The position numbers were made by a program, and so were the translations under genes. From assembly GCA_903861195.1 (NCBI GenBank), contig CAIOTJ010000013.1:1-45802 (forward strand): a stretch of DNA of 45,802 bases. The letters run 5' to 3'. Below, in pieces: positions 1 through 9,350 of the stretch. The stretch is from an uncultured Planctomycetaceae bacterium. GTDB lineage: Bacteria > Planctomycetota > Planctomycetia > Planctomycetales > Planctomycetaceae. Under the pieces are notes generated by a model. That model saw only the letters and a list, made by a program, of their open reading frames with translations, was not told the DNA's origin and made no database searches. Position 1 is the first letter of the stretch, and each line of letters begins with the position of its first letter.

Positions 1-217
1 GCAACCGTTCGGCCAAGCGCCGGGAAGGAATCAGACGGCTCTTGCCCAGCACAAAATTGTGATTCCTCGGATAGGATTGACTCCAGAAATCACGCTGGTC
101 ATCGGAGATTTCGTCCAATCGTGAAAATCCCGGCACCACCAGATCGTGTTGGAGCACCTGATCACGCAGGGAATTGAGCGATCGCCAAGCCTCACGCCAG
201 GATGCGGACAAAGACAT
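1..217 (-). CDS. Partial hypothetical protein, 3' end cut by window edge
   Basis: An open frame on the minus strand starts with ATG at 217 and runs off the left edge without a stop, giving about 72 residues beginning MSLSASWREAWRSLNSL. An in-frame TGA at 229-227 lies just upstream of the ATG, so this is the likely start. The product is polar, with Trp and Arg residues in a plausible helical N-terminus and no signal peptide. I do not recognise a family. Its reality rests on reading-frame quality and on the absence of a better frame over the same bases. Its stop and full length lie outside the window. Confidence 0.5.
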   Translation of the reverse strand, partial: MSLSASWREAWRSLNSLRDQVLQHDLVVPGFSRLDEISDDQRDFWSQSYPRNHNFVLGKSRLIPSRRLAERL

Positions 218-695
218 GATTCGTGTTCACATGACTGAAAGATGCGGTGTGGTCGAAACGGCATCGCTGGGAAATTTGGTGCCACTCCGCCTCACTGTTC
301 ATCGGCAATTGCCTGAGAACGGGGTTTGAGAATCGGATTGAAGAATCCGGTTTTCAGCGTGGGGAAAAGTTTTCCTGGCTGGGCTGTCGAGTGTTTGACA
401 AGAGATTCGGCGTCACGCCGCGAGGTTGTGACTTTGGGGGATCTCCAGAGGAGCGTCAGTTCGGGATGAGATTGCCGATCGGCCTGGGTGAGATTCAGCC
501 GGGGTTGCATCGCAGCCCGGGAATGGCTATTCCCAGAGACATTCGCCTGAAAACACGGGAAATCCCATTGGTTTCCACTGGTTGAGGTCTGCTGTTTCCG
601 ATGCTTCCCATGGGGAAGCAGGCCCCGTCTTGGCGAACGATTGCGGTTGACCTTGCCTTCGCCCCCCGTTTTGTCCTTTTGAGACCCTGACCAGC
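218..695. other. Intergenic region, divergent promoters expected
   Basis: This 478-base stretch separates the truncated minus-strand gene from argJ on the plus strand. The open frames here (for example 247-585 plus and 292-510 minus) give compositionally odd, non-homologous peptides that I do not accept as genes. It should hold the promoters of both flanking genes, but I see no convincing -35/-10 pair, hairpin or repeat. Confidence 0.5.
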
Positions 696-1898
696 ATGAG
701 CCAGACCCCTGTTCCTCTTCCTGCCGGTTTTACAGCGGCCGGTCTGCACTGCGGTGTCAAGAAAGACGCGACACTGTTTGACCTGTCGCTGTTCGTATCT
801 CAGTCTCCAGCCGCTGCTGCTGGTGTGTTCACCACGAACCTGGTTCATGGTGCTCCGGTCAAGGTCTCACGTCGCCGGGTGCCGCGTGCCACCGCCCGTG
901 CGGTCGTCATTAATTCCGGCAACTCCAATGCATGCACTGGAGATCAGGGTGTGGCGGATGCCGAATGGATGACAGCCGAAGTGGCTCGCCACCTCGGCTG
1001 TGTGGCCGACGACGTTCTGGTTTGCTCCACAGGCGTCATTGGGCGATTTCTGCCACGCGACAAGTTGGCGGGGGGAATTCCGCGTGTGACGGCGGCGTTG
1101 TCGGCGAGTGATGCGGCGCTGCTGGACGCGGCCCGGGGAATCATGACCACCGACACCTTTCCGAAGCAGGCGACCCACGTCGGAAAGCTGGGGGGGCGGA
1201 CACTGCGGATCAGTGGTGTCGCCAAGGGGGCGGCGATGATCGCCCCCAACATGGGAACCATGCTCTCGGTCATTCTGACCGATGCCCGGCTGACTCCGGC
1301 CGAGGCGGACGCCGCGCTGCGACATGCTGTTGACCGCAGTTTCAACTGCATCAGCGTGGAGGGGCACATGAGCACGAGCGACACCGTCATTCTGTTGGCG
1401 AATGGCGCGGCCGAAGTGGGACCGACCACCCCAGAGGAGCGGCTGTCGTTCCAGTCCTGGCTGGACGCTGTGGCCGCGGACCTGGCCCAGCAGATCATCC
1501 GGGACGCCGAGGGGGCCGACCACGAAATCGAAATCACGGTACGGGGATTGAAGTCCCGCTCCGATGCGTTCCGCATCGCCAAGTCGGTCGCCGATTCTCC
1601 GTTGGTCAAAACGGCCATCACCGGCGCCGACCCCAACTGGGGAAGGATTGTCTCCGCGGTGGGCTACGCCGGGGTGCCCCTGTCCGAGTCGGACATCACT
1701 TTGCACCTCAACGGTCTGCTGCTCTACAAGAGCGGTGTCCCTCAGCCGTTTGATGCCGCGAAGGTGTCGCAGGGGATCCGCGAAAATCGCCGCGTGTTGA
1801 TCGAACTGGATTTTCCCTTGGGGAATGAATCGGTGAAGTTCTGGACCTGCGACCTGACGGCGGAATACGTTCGGCTGAACGCCGATTACACCACCTGA
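696..1898 (+). CDS. argJ: Bifunctional ornithine acetyltransferase / N-acetylglutamate synthase ArgJ
   Basis: ArgJ transfers acetyl from N-acetylornithine to glutamate in the cyclic arginine pathway, and bifunctional forms also use acetyl-CoA. The 400 residues match the usual family length. The oxyanion-hole segment STGVIG is at 111-116, the lysine-containing KGAAMIAPNM at 178-187, and the self-cleavage threonine is Thr188 in NMGTML. The C-terminal half has the expected ITGADPNWGRI stretch. In most relatives the residue before the nucleophilic Thr is Ala; here it is Gly187. The precursor should autoprocess between 187 and 188 into alpha and beta chains. The ATG at 696 is used, with only a weak ribosome binding site (TTTTGAGACC). 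No other arg gene is next to it. Confidence 0.96.
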   Translation: MSQTPVPLPAGFTAAGLHCGVKKDATLFDLSLFVSQSPAAAAGVFTTNLVHGAPVKVSRRRVPRATARAVVINSGNSNACTGDQGVADAEWMTAEVARHLGCVADDVLVCSTGVIGRFLPRDKLAGGIPRVTAALSASDAALLDAARGIMTTDTFPKQATHVGKLGGRTLRISGVAKGAAMIAPNMGTMLSVILTDARLTPAEADAALRHAVDRSFNCISVEGHMSTSDTVILLANGAAEVGPTTPEERLSFQSWLDAVAADLAQQIIRDAEGADHEIEITVRGLKSRSDAFRIAKSVADSPLVKTAITGADPNWGRIVSAVGYAGVPLSESDITLHLNGLLLYKSGVPQPFDAAKVSQGIRENRRVLIELDFPLGNESVKFWTCDLTAEYVRLNADYTT

Positions 1899-2077
1899 GA
1901 CACCCGTCGTTTCGCCCTCCGTCAGTGTCCCGGGTCCCGGACGGTCCCTGGCCGGACGGGGGGAAGTCTGGTCACCGCACCGCCGTGAATTCGTCGGCCC
2001 GACTCCGGGTTCGCGGCTGTTCGGTGCCGGAATGTCCCCGATTCCAGTCCCCATTTTCCTGAAGCGAAGACTTCACC

Positions 2078-4231
2078 ATGCGCTGGCTGCTGGTATGTCT
2101 GTGGATGATTTTCGCCGGCCAGGTCCACGCCGCCGGTCCCGAGATGGATCTGCCGAATGTCGGTCGTTGCGATTTCGATGCGCTTCCAGACCACGCGGAT
2201 CCCCACTGGAACATCGACAATCTCGAGTACCCCGCCGAATCGATCGTGGTGGAAGACCTTGGCAACGGCAATCGTGGCATTCGCGTGGGGCGAGCGGACG
2301 GAACGGAGTCGGGCCGGTACACCATCACGCTCCGGGGGAGTACGCACGACTTTGACCCATCAAGGTCGGAGCGAAAGAACAGCGTCACCATCCGACTGGC
2401 CGCCCAGTACGAGGGGATCGTCATGCTGGCCGCGTCAATTCCCGGGGCGGGAATTCTGGTCGATCTGGGCCGACAGAAATGTACTGTCAGACAGAGGGTG
2501 GGAATGGAAGACCGGGTGGTTGACCAGACGGATCAAGTCCTGGCCCAGGTCCCCGGCTGGCGGGGGGCCGATCTGCACGACTACACGCTGGAATGGACTC
2601 CCGGTCCACAGCCAGGTCAGCTTCCCTGTCGCTTGCTGGTCGATGGAATTGTGGTGGCCGAGTTCCAGGGACATCCCCGTCCGGCGGTGTTTGATCCGAC
2701 CCTGGAGATCAGTTTTGAAAACGGACGAGGAACGGGGCTGATTGATTCTGTCGAGTGGTCGCTCAATGGGGGGGAAGCCAAACAGGGGACCACATTTGTG
2801 GTCCGGCGGGGAGTGCGGCAACTGTTTCTGGACCGGGTGGGAATCGAGTCGATCGAGGGGTTGAAGGCGACCGTGCACCAGCCGCGTCGGCATCCGGGGA
2901 ATCCGGTGCTGCGGGGAGAACTTCCCTGGGAGGCCACGGCCTCGGTCTATGGCACCCTGTTGTACGACCGCGAAAAGCATAAGTTTCGCCTCTGGTATCT
3001 CTGCACACCGGCTCCACCTTCCGGGGGGAGGAAGTGGCTGGAAGTCGGGGGCTATCGGCGGGTTCCGCACTGCACGCTGCTGGCCTATGCCGAGTCGCCC
3101 GATGCCATCCACTGGACCAAGCCCGTGCTCAATCAGGTGAGCTTCGAAGGGTCGAAGGAAAACAATCTGATTGACATTGGGATCGACAACCCCGAGGGGG
3201 TGGGGATTTTTCACGACCCCGGGGACCCCGATCCGCAGCGACGCTACAAGGCGTTCTTTTGGGATCGTCGCCTGCCGCCTCCAGAGGATGACACGGGTGT
3301 CCCGCCCGCCTTGAAACAGACCCCCGTCGATCCTGTGGAACTGTCGGAGGCGCAGAGATCTGGCGGCATGTGGGTGGCGTTTTCCCCCGATGGAATGAAA
3401 TGGCAGACAGTCGGTCCCGTCTTGCCCCAGGCCAGTGACACAACGCACACCATTCTGTTCGACCCCGGTCGGCAGGTTTACCTCGGCTATGGCCGGATGG
3501 GCTTCGGTCGGACGGTGGCTCTGACGGAAAGTGCCGACTCGCTCCATTGGTCGCCCCCTCGTCGGGTGCTTGCCTGCGATCAAGACGACGGTCCACAGGG
3601 TCAGATCTATGGCATGCCGGTGGACCGGTATGAGCAGCTCTTTCTGGGAATGTTCTGGATGTACCGGGAAGGGACCGATGCCAGAATCGACACCCAATTG
3701 GCCGTCAGCCGCGATGGTCGTCGCTGGCGCCGTGTCGCCGATCGCCAGACCTTTCTGGAAAATGGTCCGGAAGGGGCGTGGGACGACGGCATGTCGCGGG
3801 TGGGGCGGGGAATCAACCTGGTCGGCGACACCATCTATCTGCATTACTCGATGGTGAATGGCCCCCATCGCAGCGCGAAGTTTCCACAGGTCGAACGACG
3901 ATTTCCCGGCGCGGTGGGCTTGGTCACTTTGCGGCGAGATGGCTTCATCTCTCTCGACGCCGGGAAACAGTTGGGCTTCCTCGTGACCAGGCCATTCCCC
4001 TGGCCAGGGGGGCAATTGCATCTGAACTACTCCAGTCCCCACGCAGCGGTCATCGCGGAGATCCAGAATGATGCAGGAAATGCAATCACCCGGGGGACCG
4101 CCCCGGCCGGAGATCGGCTGCGGGAACGGGTGGGACCTCTGGACGGGATCGCAGAGATTCCGGTGGGAACACAGGTTCGTCTGCGGTTAACGCTGCGGGA
4201 AGCGGAGTTGTATTCGTGGTGGTTGGAGTAA
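2078..4231 (+). CDS. Secreted beta-propeller protein, glycoside-hydrolase 32/43-like
   Basis: The 717-residue product has a clear Sec signal peptide (residues 1-18, ending VHA, cleavage before AG). Residues of about 25-240 look like a concanavalin/LamG-type beta-sandwich, with the segment DYTLEWTPG and a following LLVDGIVV strand. From about 260 to 650 there are repeated units with blade-like signatures such as YAESPDAIHWTKP, WVAFSPDGMKWQTV and LAVSRDGRRWRRV. This is the pattern of five-bladed propellers of the GH43/GH32 type and their sialidase-like relatives. I cannot identify the catalytic acids with confidence, so the substrate is unknown; a periplasmic or extracellular role in polysaccharide handling is inference. 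It starts 179 bases after argJ and is probably a separate unit. Confidence 0.75.
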   Translation: MRWLLVCLWMIFAGQVHAAGPEMDLPNVGRCDFDALPDHADPHWNIDNLEYPAESIVVEDLGNGNRGIRVGRADGTESGRYTITLRGSTHDFDPSRSERKNSVTIRLAAQYEGIVMLAASIPGAGILVDLGRQKCTVRQRVGMEDRVVDQTDQVLAQVPGWRGADLHDYTLEWTPGPQPGQLPCRLLVDGIVVAEFQGHPRPAVFDPTLEISFENGRGTGLIDSVEWSLNGGEAKQGTTFVVRRGVRQLFLDRVGIESIEGLKATVHQPRRHPGNPVLRGELPWEATASVYGTLLYDREKHKFRLWYLCTPAPPSGGRKWLEVGGYRRVPHCTLLAYAESPDAIHWTKPVLNQVSFEGSKENNLIDIGIDNPEGVGIFHDPGDPDPQRRYKAFFWDRRLPPPEDDTGVPPALKQTPVDPVELSEAQRSGGMWVAFSPDGMKWQTVGPVLPQASDTTHTILFDPGRQVYLGYGRMGFGRTVALTESADSLHWSPPRRVLACDQDDGPQGQIYGMPVDRYEQLFLGMFWMYREGTDARIDTQLAVSRDGRRWRRVADRQTFLENGPEGAWDDGMSRVGRGINLVGDTIYLHYSMVNGPHRSAKFPQVERRFPGAVGLVTLRRDGFISLDAGKQLGFLVTRPFPWPGGQLHLNYSSPHAAVIAEIQNDAGNAITRGTAPAGDRLRERVGPLDGIAEIPVGTQVRLRLTLREAELYSWWLE

Positions 4232-4332
4232 AGCCGTTTCGAAGTGCGGCTGAGTGTCGGTGGGACCACCCGGTGGGGTGGTCGATTGAGTTTGCTTCAG
4301 TTGTCTTCTTCCTTTCTCTCGCGGTGTGATCC

Positions 4333-5046
4333 ATGCCTGCCACGTTGCCTGCTCCCAGACCTCTCGATCTGCTGGTGGTGGCCCCTCATCCTGACGATGC
4401 CGAGATCGGGGCGGCGGGGGCCCTGCTGTTGGCCAAGGCGCGGGGCCAAAGCACAGGCGTGATCGAGCTGACGAGTGGCGAGCCGACACCTCATGGCAGT
4501 CTGGAGATCCGCTCGCGGGAGACGGCTGCCGCGACTCAAATCCTGCAGCTCGACTGGCGCGGCAGCCTCGATCTGCCCAACCGCTCTCTGGAGCACACGC
4601 TGGAGGCCCGCCGGCTGCTGGCGGGTGTCTTTCGGCAACTTCGGCCCCGGCTGATCCTGGCTCCGTATTGGGAAGACGCGCATCCTGATCATCTGGCGGC
4701 GATCAGCCTCGTGGAGGCGGCGAGATTCTGGTCCAAGCTCAGTCGCAGCGACATTCCCGGACAGCCCTATCACCCTCCCCGGATCCTGCACTATTTCAGC
4801 ATTCACCTGCGGATCCATCCCCAGCCGGCGTTCGTGCTCGACATCAGCCAGCAGCTGCCCCAGAAGATGGCCGCGATTGCCTGTTATGAAAGCCAGTTCA
4901 TCACGGGACGCAATCCGGATCCGCCGACGATCCTGGACGATATCCGGGATCGGGCGCGATATTGGGGTTGGAGCATCGGACGGCACTACGGGGAACCGTA
5001 CGCGAGCCGCGAGCCGATCGGCCTGTCCGATTTGAACGTGTTATAG
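4333..5046 (+). CDS. bshB1: PIG-L/LmbE deacetylase, probable bacillithiol biosynthesis BshB1
   Basis: This zinc deacetylase family removes acetyl from N-acetylglucosaminyl-malate in bacillithiol synthesis. The 237-residue length fits BshB1. The N-terminal strand LDLLVVAPHPDDAEIG (11-26) gives zinc ligands His19 and Asp22 and the general base Asp21. The second metal motif is AHPDH at 116-120 (His120), preceded by LILAPYWED, which is close to the BshB1 pattern APYYEDRHPDH. The tail YESQF followed by RARYWGWSIGRHYGEPY also matches BshB1 rather than mycothiol MshB. Neither BshA nor BshC is in the window, so the pathway assignment is by similarity only. It follows the propeller gene by about 100 bases. 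Confidence 0.85.
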   Translation: MPATLPAPRPLDLLVVAPHPDDAEIGAAGALLLAKARGQSTGVIELTSGEPTPHGSLEIRSRETAAATQILQLDWRGSLDLPNRSLEHTLEARRLLAGVFRQLRPRLILAPYWEDAHPDHLAAISLVEAARFWSKLSRSDIPGQPYHPPRILHYFSIHLRIHPQPAFVLDISQQLPQKMAAIACYESQFITGRNPDPPTILDDIRDRARYWGWSIGRHYGEPYASREPIGLSDLNVL

Positions 5047-5088
5047 CCCACCTGCGGGGCGAATTCCCGAATATCAGCAACGAGCGTC

Positions 5089-6099
5089 TCAGCGGACGAA
5101 CCGGAATGAGCCCCGATTCTCTTTGGCGATCCGCTCAAGAGTTGTGGCCCCATCTTCGTTTTCGAATGCGATGGTATGGATCGTGGTCCGGACATTGTTG
5201 TCCTGGACGATCTTGCGGACCGCATCGGGGTCGTCCACCTCGCCGTCGGTCAGCAGAAAAATCACGTCCGGTTTCAGTTCCAGGGCAGACCGCAGAGACA
5301 TGATGGGATTGGTCAGCCCACCCGGTTCACGGGCGCGAATCCACCGGACGGCCTTCTTCTTGTTGGAGGAATTCGCCTTGATGAGTGCCGTGGCGGGCTT
5401 CGGAAAAAAGAGCGGGAAAGTCTGGTCGCTGAAGAAGAAGACATGGAACGACTGATCGACCTGCAGCTTTTCGATCGATGAAATCAACTCTTTCCGCGCC
5501 CGCTCAAACCGGGCCCCGTACATGCTGCCGGACATGTCGACGACGTACACGAAGGTCTTGCCGGCCCCCTGGCTACCGAAGAAGGCCGCCCCCAGTCCCG
5601 GGTCCGCCACGCCTCCCGATTCGTCGCCCGACCCTTCTCCCGTTCCTTTGCCACTCCCCCCCAACAAGTCGTCGATCTCTCCGCCAAACTCCCCATCTCC
5701 TCCCGAATTCGTCAGGGTCGAGATTGATGAAACCGGGTTCTCGGGAGAGGCGACTTCGACTTCGGCCTCAATGCCGATGGTTTCGAAAGGTGCTGCCTGT
5801 TGGTGATCGCCGAACATCGCCTGGATACCCAATCCGCGGGTATCCAATTCCTGATGGACCACCCAGGCACCAACAGTCAACAGCAGCAGCGTGTGCAGGG
5901 CGATCGAGACGCCCCAGCCAGGATTCTGTCGGGCCCACTTCCAGGCCAAGCCAACCCAGGCTGACAGGCGTCTGGTGAGTGTCGTTGGCGGCAACTCTTC
6001 GGCCTCCTGCGGCGTATCCCGCAGACGCCCTGCCAAACCGGTCCGCGCGGCGGGACCCGCAGCGGGTGTTGCAGGCAGCGAGGGAGGTCGTGACGACAT
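5089..6099 (-). CDS. Membrane-anchored von Willebrand factor A domain protein
   Basis: The product has a cytoplasmic Pro/Ala-rich N-terminus, one transmembrane helix at about 63-81 (VSIALHTLLLLTVGAWVV), a Gly/Ser/Asp-rich linker (about 130-175), then a VWA domain. The MIDAS metal motif DMSGSM lies at 188-193, and a later LLTDGEVDD supplies the expected aspartate. I chose the ATG at 6099 (336 residues); a TTG 78 bases upstream would add 26 residues. The gene begins about 120 bases (or 41 for the TTG) after the aroB stop on the same strand, so co-transcription is likely. VWA domains mediate metal-dependent protein binding; the partner is unknown. Secreted or periplasmic topology for the VWA domain is inferred from the single helix. 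Confidence 0.85.
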   Translation of the reverse strand: MSSRPPSLPATPAAGPAARTGLAGRLRDTPQEAEELPPTTLTRRLSAWVGLAWKWARQNPGWGVSIALHTLLLLTVGAWVVHQELDTRGLGIQAMFGDHQQAAPFETIGIEAEVEVASPENPVSSISTLTNSGGDGEFGGEIDDLLGGSGKGTGEGSGDESGGVADPGLGAAFFGSQGAGKTFVYVVDMSGSMYGARFERARKELISSIEKLQVDQSFHVFFFSDQTFPLFFPKPATALIKANSSNKKKAVRWIRAREPGGLTNPIMSLRSALELKPDVIFLLTDGEVDDPDAVRKIVQDNNVRTTIHTIAFENEDGATTLERIAKENRGSFRFVR

Positions 6100-6217
6100 G
6101 CCAGACTCGGAACGGGGTGAAGCCGGGGGGAAATCAGGACCCCAACCCAGTGTGCGCGATTCGTCTCCGAATGACAAAACTGTCGGTGCGTACAGTGTTT
6201 GGACAGTCTTCGTGGAA

Positions 6218-7426
6218 TCAGGACCGTTCTTGAAATTCGGCGATGACGGTGGTCACCTCAGCCGGCGGAACCCCATCGACCAGCTCGACATGTCCCAGCC
6301 GGCTCGGGAGCACGAAGCGCAGTTGTCCCCCTACAGTCTTCTTGTCCAGCTGCATTCGACCCAAAAGGCTGTCGATTGGCAACGCTTTGGGATGTGGAAG
6401 CCGCACCGGCAGCGAGAGCCGTCTGAGCAGCTGTTCCTGGCGGGTGGTCAGTTCAACGGGAATGCGTCCCAGCCGGTCTGCGAGACGGCTGGCATAGACC
6501 ATGCCGATCGCGACCGCCTCGCCATGCAGCAGTTCTCCATATCCGCAGAGGGCCTCAAAGGCATGGGCGAAGGTGTGACCGTAGTTCAGCACGGCTCGCA
6601 GTCCAGTCCGCTCGAATTCATCGTGCTCGACGACATCGGCTTTCAGACGACAACTGCGGGCCACCACGTGCCTGAGCACCTCGGGGATTCGGCGATTGAG
6701 TTCAGCCACGTGCGTTTCAAGGTACTCGAAGAACGACGCGTCGAGAATAACGCCGTATTTGACGACCTCGGCGAGTCCAGCCCGGTATTCCCGATCGGGA
6801 AGCGTTTCGAGCAGGGAGGTGTCGATCAGGACTCCCAGGGGTTGGTAAAAGGCCCCGATCATATTCTTGGCCCGGGGATGATTGACCCCCACCTTGCCGC
6901 CGACGGAGCTGTCGACCTGCGAGAGCAGCGTCGTGGGAATCTGAACGAACGGGATTCCCCGGGCGTAGGTGGCCGCGACAAATCCGGCCAGATCGCCGAT
7001 CACTCCTCCCCCCACGGCGACCACCAGGGTGTGCCGATCGGCCTGCAGGTCGATCAGCCTGTCATACAGGCGATTGGCCTGCTCCAGCGACTTGGTGGTC
7101 TCACCGGCGGGCAGGGCTTCGACCTCACAGCGCCAGCCAGCCTCCCTTAGCGAACGGACCACTTGACCAGCGTGAGTCTCGAGCACGTTGACGTCGGTCA
7201 CAACCAGTGCCGACCGGCTGCCAGACTTGTGCTGCCTGACCTGAGACCAGCTCTCGATCATTCGGGCCGCTTGGGGCAATTCCCCACTGGCGACAACGAT
7301 GTCATAGCTGCGGTCGGCCAGATTGACGTGGACGAGATGGTGATCGGTCGACGTGTTGGTCGTGGTCAGGTTCACAGGAGCGCGATCGGATTGTTGGGAG
7401 GGTCGGCAGAAGAATTCGTGAAACAC
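6218..7426 (-). CDS. aroB: 3-dehydroquinate synthase AroB
   Basis: AroB converts DAHP to 3-dehydroquinate in the shikimate pathway, with NAD and a divalent metal. Visible signatures are the nucleotide-binding GGGVIGDLAGFVAATYARG, the stretch PTTLLSQVDSSVGGKVGVN that contacts substrate, and the metal-ligand segments GLAEVVKYG and NYGHTFAHAFE. The frame opens with GTG at 7426 and gives 402 residues, longer than the usual 360. The first 30 residues are not conserved, and a second GTG at 7375 is an equally plausible start. It heads a probable two-gene unit with the VWA gene. No other aromatic-pathway gene is present here. Confidence 0.95.
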   Translation of the reverse strand: MFHEFFCRPSQQSDRAPVNLTTTNTSTDHHLVHVNLADRSYDIVVASGELPQAARMIESWSQVRQHKSGSRSALVVTDVNVLETHAGQVVRSLREAGWRCEVEALPAGETTKSLEQANRLYDRLIDLQADRHTLVVAVGGGVIGDLAGFVAATYARGIPFVQIPTTLLSQVDSSVGGKVGVNHPRAKNMIGAFYQPLGVLIDTSLLETLPDREYRAGLAEVVKYGVILDASFFEYLETHVAELNRRIPEVLRHVVARSCRLKADVVEHDEFERTGLRAVLNYGHTFAHAFEALCGYGELLHGEAVAIGMVYASRLADRLGRIPVELTTRQEQLLRRLSLPVRLPHPKALPIDSLLGRMQLDKKTVGGQLRFVLPSRLGHVELVDGVPPAEVTTVIAEFQERS

Positions 7427-7781
7427 CAGCCCGGTATTGTGTCATCGTTGCAGCTTCGAAGGGAATGGACCGAGAGAGGGGGCCGAGGCGAGCCGTGCGA
7501 GTGACTCGGCGCAGCTCCGGCATGAAGCGGGACCACGGACTGGATTCCCACGTCCCGGTCTCATCCTGGGCCGACCGATGGGGAGACAACTTTTCGGGAT
7601 CCGAACGAAGCGGATCTCCCGGGACCAAAATCCTGCGGGCCAACACCTGCTGGCTGTGGGAAACCTGATGCTGAAACAGGTTGAACACGCTCTTCGAGGG
7701 TCCCCGCATCTCGCATCTGCAACATCCTGGAGGGTGCGGTGGGGCGTCCGGACGGCCCAACTTGTCGAGGCGCGGGTCAAC
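7427..7781. other. Intergenic region between DUF1501 gene and aroB
   Basis: This 355-base gap lies between two minus-strand genes. Open frames through it are short, overlapping and arginine-rich, and none looks like a protein family. It presumably holds the aroB promoter and the end of the DUF1549-DUF1501 transcript. I see no T-tailed hairpin and no tRNA-like fold. Confidence 0.45.
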
Positions 7782-9278
7782 TCACGCCAGGAGTTGCGGA
7801 CACACCTTCCCGGCCACGTCGGTCAGGCGGTAATCTCGTCCCTGAAAGCGGAAGGTCAGCTTGAGGTGGTCGAGTCCCAGCAGATGCAGGATCGTGGCCT
7901 GCAGATCGTGCACATGAACCTTGTCCTTCACCACGTAGTAACCGATCTCGTCGGTCTCTCCCACGGTCACTCCCGGTTTGACTCCTCCACCAGCAAGCCA
8001 CATGGTGTAGCCGTCGATGTGATGGTCCCGGCCCAGCATGTCGCGGGGCTCGCCCTGGGGGGTCCGCCCGAATTCCCCCCCCCAGACGACCAGTGTGTCG
8101 TCGAGCAGCCCCCGCTGCTTGAGGTCCCGAATCAGGGCCGCGCAAGGTTGGTCGACCTCCAGGCAACGCTCTTCGAGTGATTTCCCCAGTTCGGTCCCCA
8201 CGTTGCCGTGATGGTCCCAGTCGGTGTGGTATAGCTGCACGAACCGTACGCCCCGTTCCACCAGGCGACGGGCCAGCAGGCAGTTGTTCGCGAAGGAACT
8301 TTTGCCGGGTTGGACTCCGTACATGTCGAGCGTGGCCTGGGTCTCCCCCTGCACGTTCATCAGGTCCGGAGCGCTGGTCTGCATGCGGTAGGCCATCTCG
8401 TACGCCGCAATGCGGGTGGCAATTTCCGGATCTCCCGTCTCAGCCAGACGGGATCGGTTGAGGTCATTGACCGCATCCACGAACTGTTTCTGGCGGGTCG
8501 GGTCGATTCCCTTGGGGTTCGCGAGATTCAGGATTGGCTCCGCACCCGACCGGAACGGAACGCCCTGGTAGGTGGTGGGCAGGAAGCCGCTGGCCCACAA
8601 CGGAGCCCCACCGCGCGGGCCCCGTGGACCGGATTGCAACACGACGAATCCGGGCAGGTCGGTGGACTCACTTCCGATGCCGTAGGTCACCCAGGCCCCC
8701 ATACTGGGGCGGCCCATGAACTGCGGCGATCCCGTGTTGACGAACAGCTTGGCCGGTCCGTGATTGAAGACGTCGGTCGCCATCCCACGCACGATGCAGA
8801 GGTCGTCGGCCACGGTGGCCAGATGGGGCAGCAACTCGCTGAGCTCGGCTCCCGACTGCCCGTGCCTCGCGAACTTGCGGCGGCCCCCCAGCAGTTTCGC
8901 GTCCTGCTTGATGAAGGCGAACCGTTTGTTCTTGACGTACGACTCGGGAATGACCTGCCCATCCAATTCCTGAAGCTTGGGCTTGGGGTCGAACAACTCG
9001 AGCTGGCTGGGGCCGCCCGCCATGAACAGGAAAATGACACGCTTCGCCTTGGCGGGGAAGTGACCATCCCGCGGGGCGAAGGGGTTGGTGCGACGATCGT
9101 CCGGACTGGCGGCGTGCAGCAACCGATCTTGAAGCAGCAGCGACCCGAGGGCGGCTGCTCCAACCCCCACTCCGCAGTCGCTGAAGAAATGTCGTCTGGT
9201 CTGCTCTCGCAAAACCAGTTGCTCCCCCGCATTCCAGATTGTCGGGACAGGCTCACTTGAATGGGGGAAACCAGGCAT
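7782..9278 (-). CDS. DUF1501 family protein (sulfatase-like fold), Tat-exported
   Basis: The 498-residue product has a twin-arginine signal, with Arg28-Arg29 in QTRRHFFSDCG followed by a short hydrophobic Ala/Gly/Leu stretch. Family hallmarks are RVIFLFMAGGPSQLELFDPKP near residue 80, GGEFGRTPQG and the C-terminal DLQATILHLLGLDH. DUF1501 proteins have an alkaline-phosphatase/sulfatase-like fold and are abundant in planctomycetes, but their substrate is not established. The gene starts 72 bases after the stop of the DUF1549/DUF1553 gene, in the same orientation. This pairing recurs in planctomycetes, where the two are thought to work together outside the cytoplasm. Confidence 0.93.
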   Translation of the reverse strand: MPGFPHSSEPVPTIWNAGEQLVLREQTRRHFFSDCGVGVGAAALGSLLLQDRLLHAASPDDRRTNPFAPRDGHFPAKAKRVIFLFMAGGPSQLELFDPKPKLQELDGQVIPESYVKNKRFAFIKQDAKLLGGRRKFARHGQSGAELSELLPHLATVADDLCIVRGMATDVFNHGPAKLFVNTGSPQFMGRPSMGAWVTYGIGSESTDLPGFVVLQSGPRGPRGGAPLWASGFLPTTYQGVPFRSGAEPILNLANPKGIDPTRQKQFVDAVNDLNRSRLAETGDPEIATRIAAYEMAYRMQTSAPDLMNVQGETQATLDMYGVQPGKSSFANNCLLARRLVERGVRFVQLYHTDWDHHGNVGTELGKSLEERCLEVDQPCAALIRDLKQRGLLDDTLVVWGGEFGRTPQGEPRDMLGRDHHIDGYTMWLAGGGVKPGVTVGETDEIGYYVVKDKVHVHDLQATILHLLGLDHLKLTFRFQGRDYRLTDVAGKVCPQLLA

Positions 9279-9350
9279 GGTGCGATCCGCGGACTGAGAG
9301 ACTCGGTGACGCGAGAGTGGGACAGGTTTGGACCGGTGAATAGGCCAACC

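Noticed and set aside
2435-4042. A 535-codon minus-strand frame
   Set aside because: It overlaps the propeller gene, which has a signal peptide and repeat units; the antisense frame has none.
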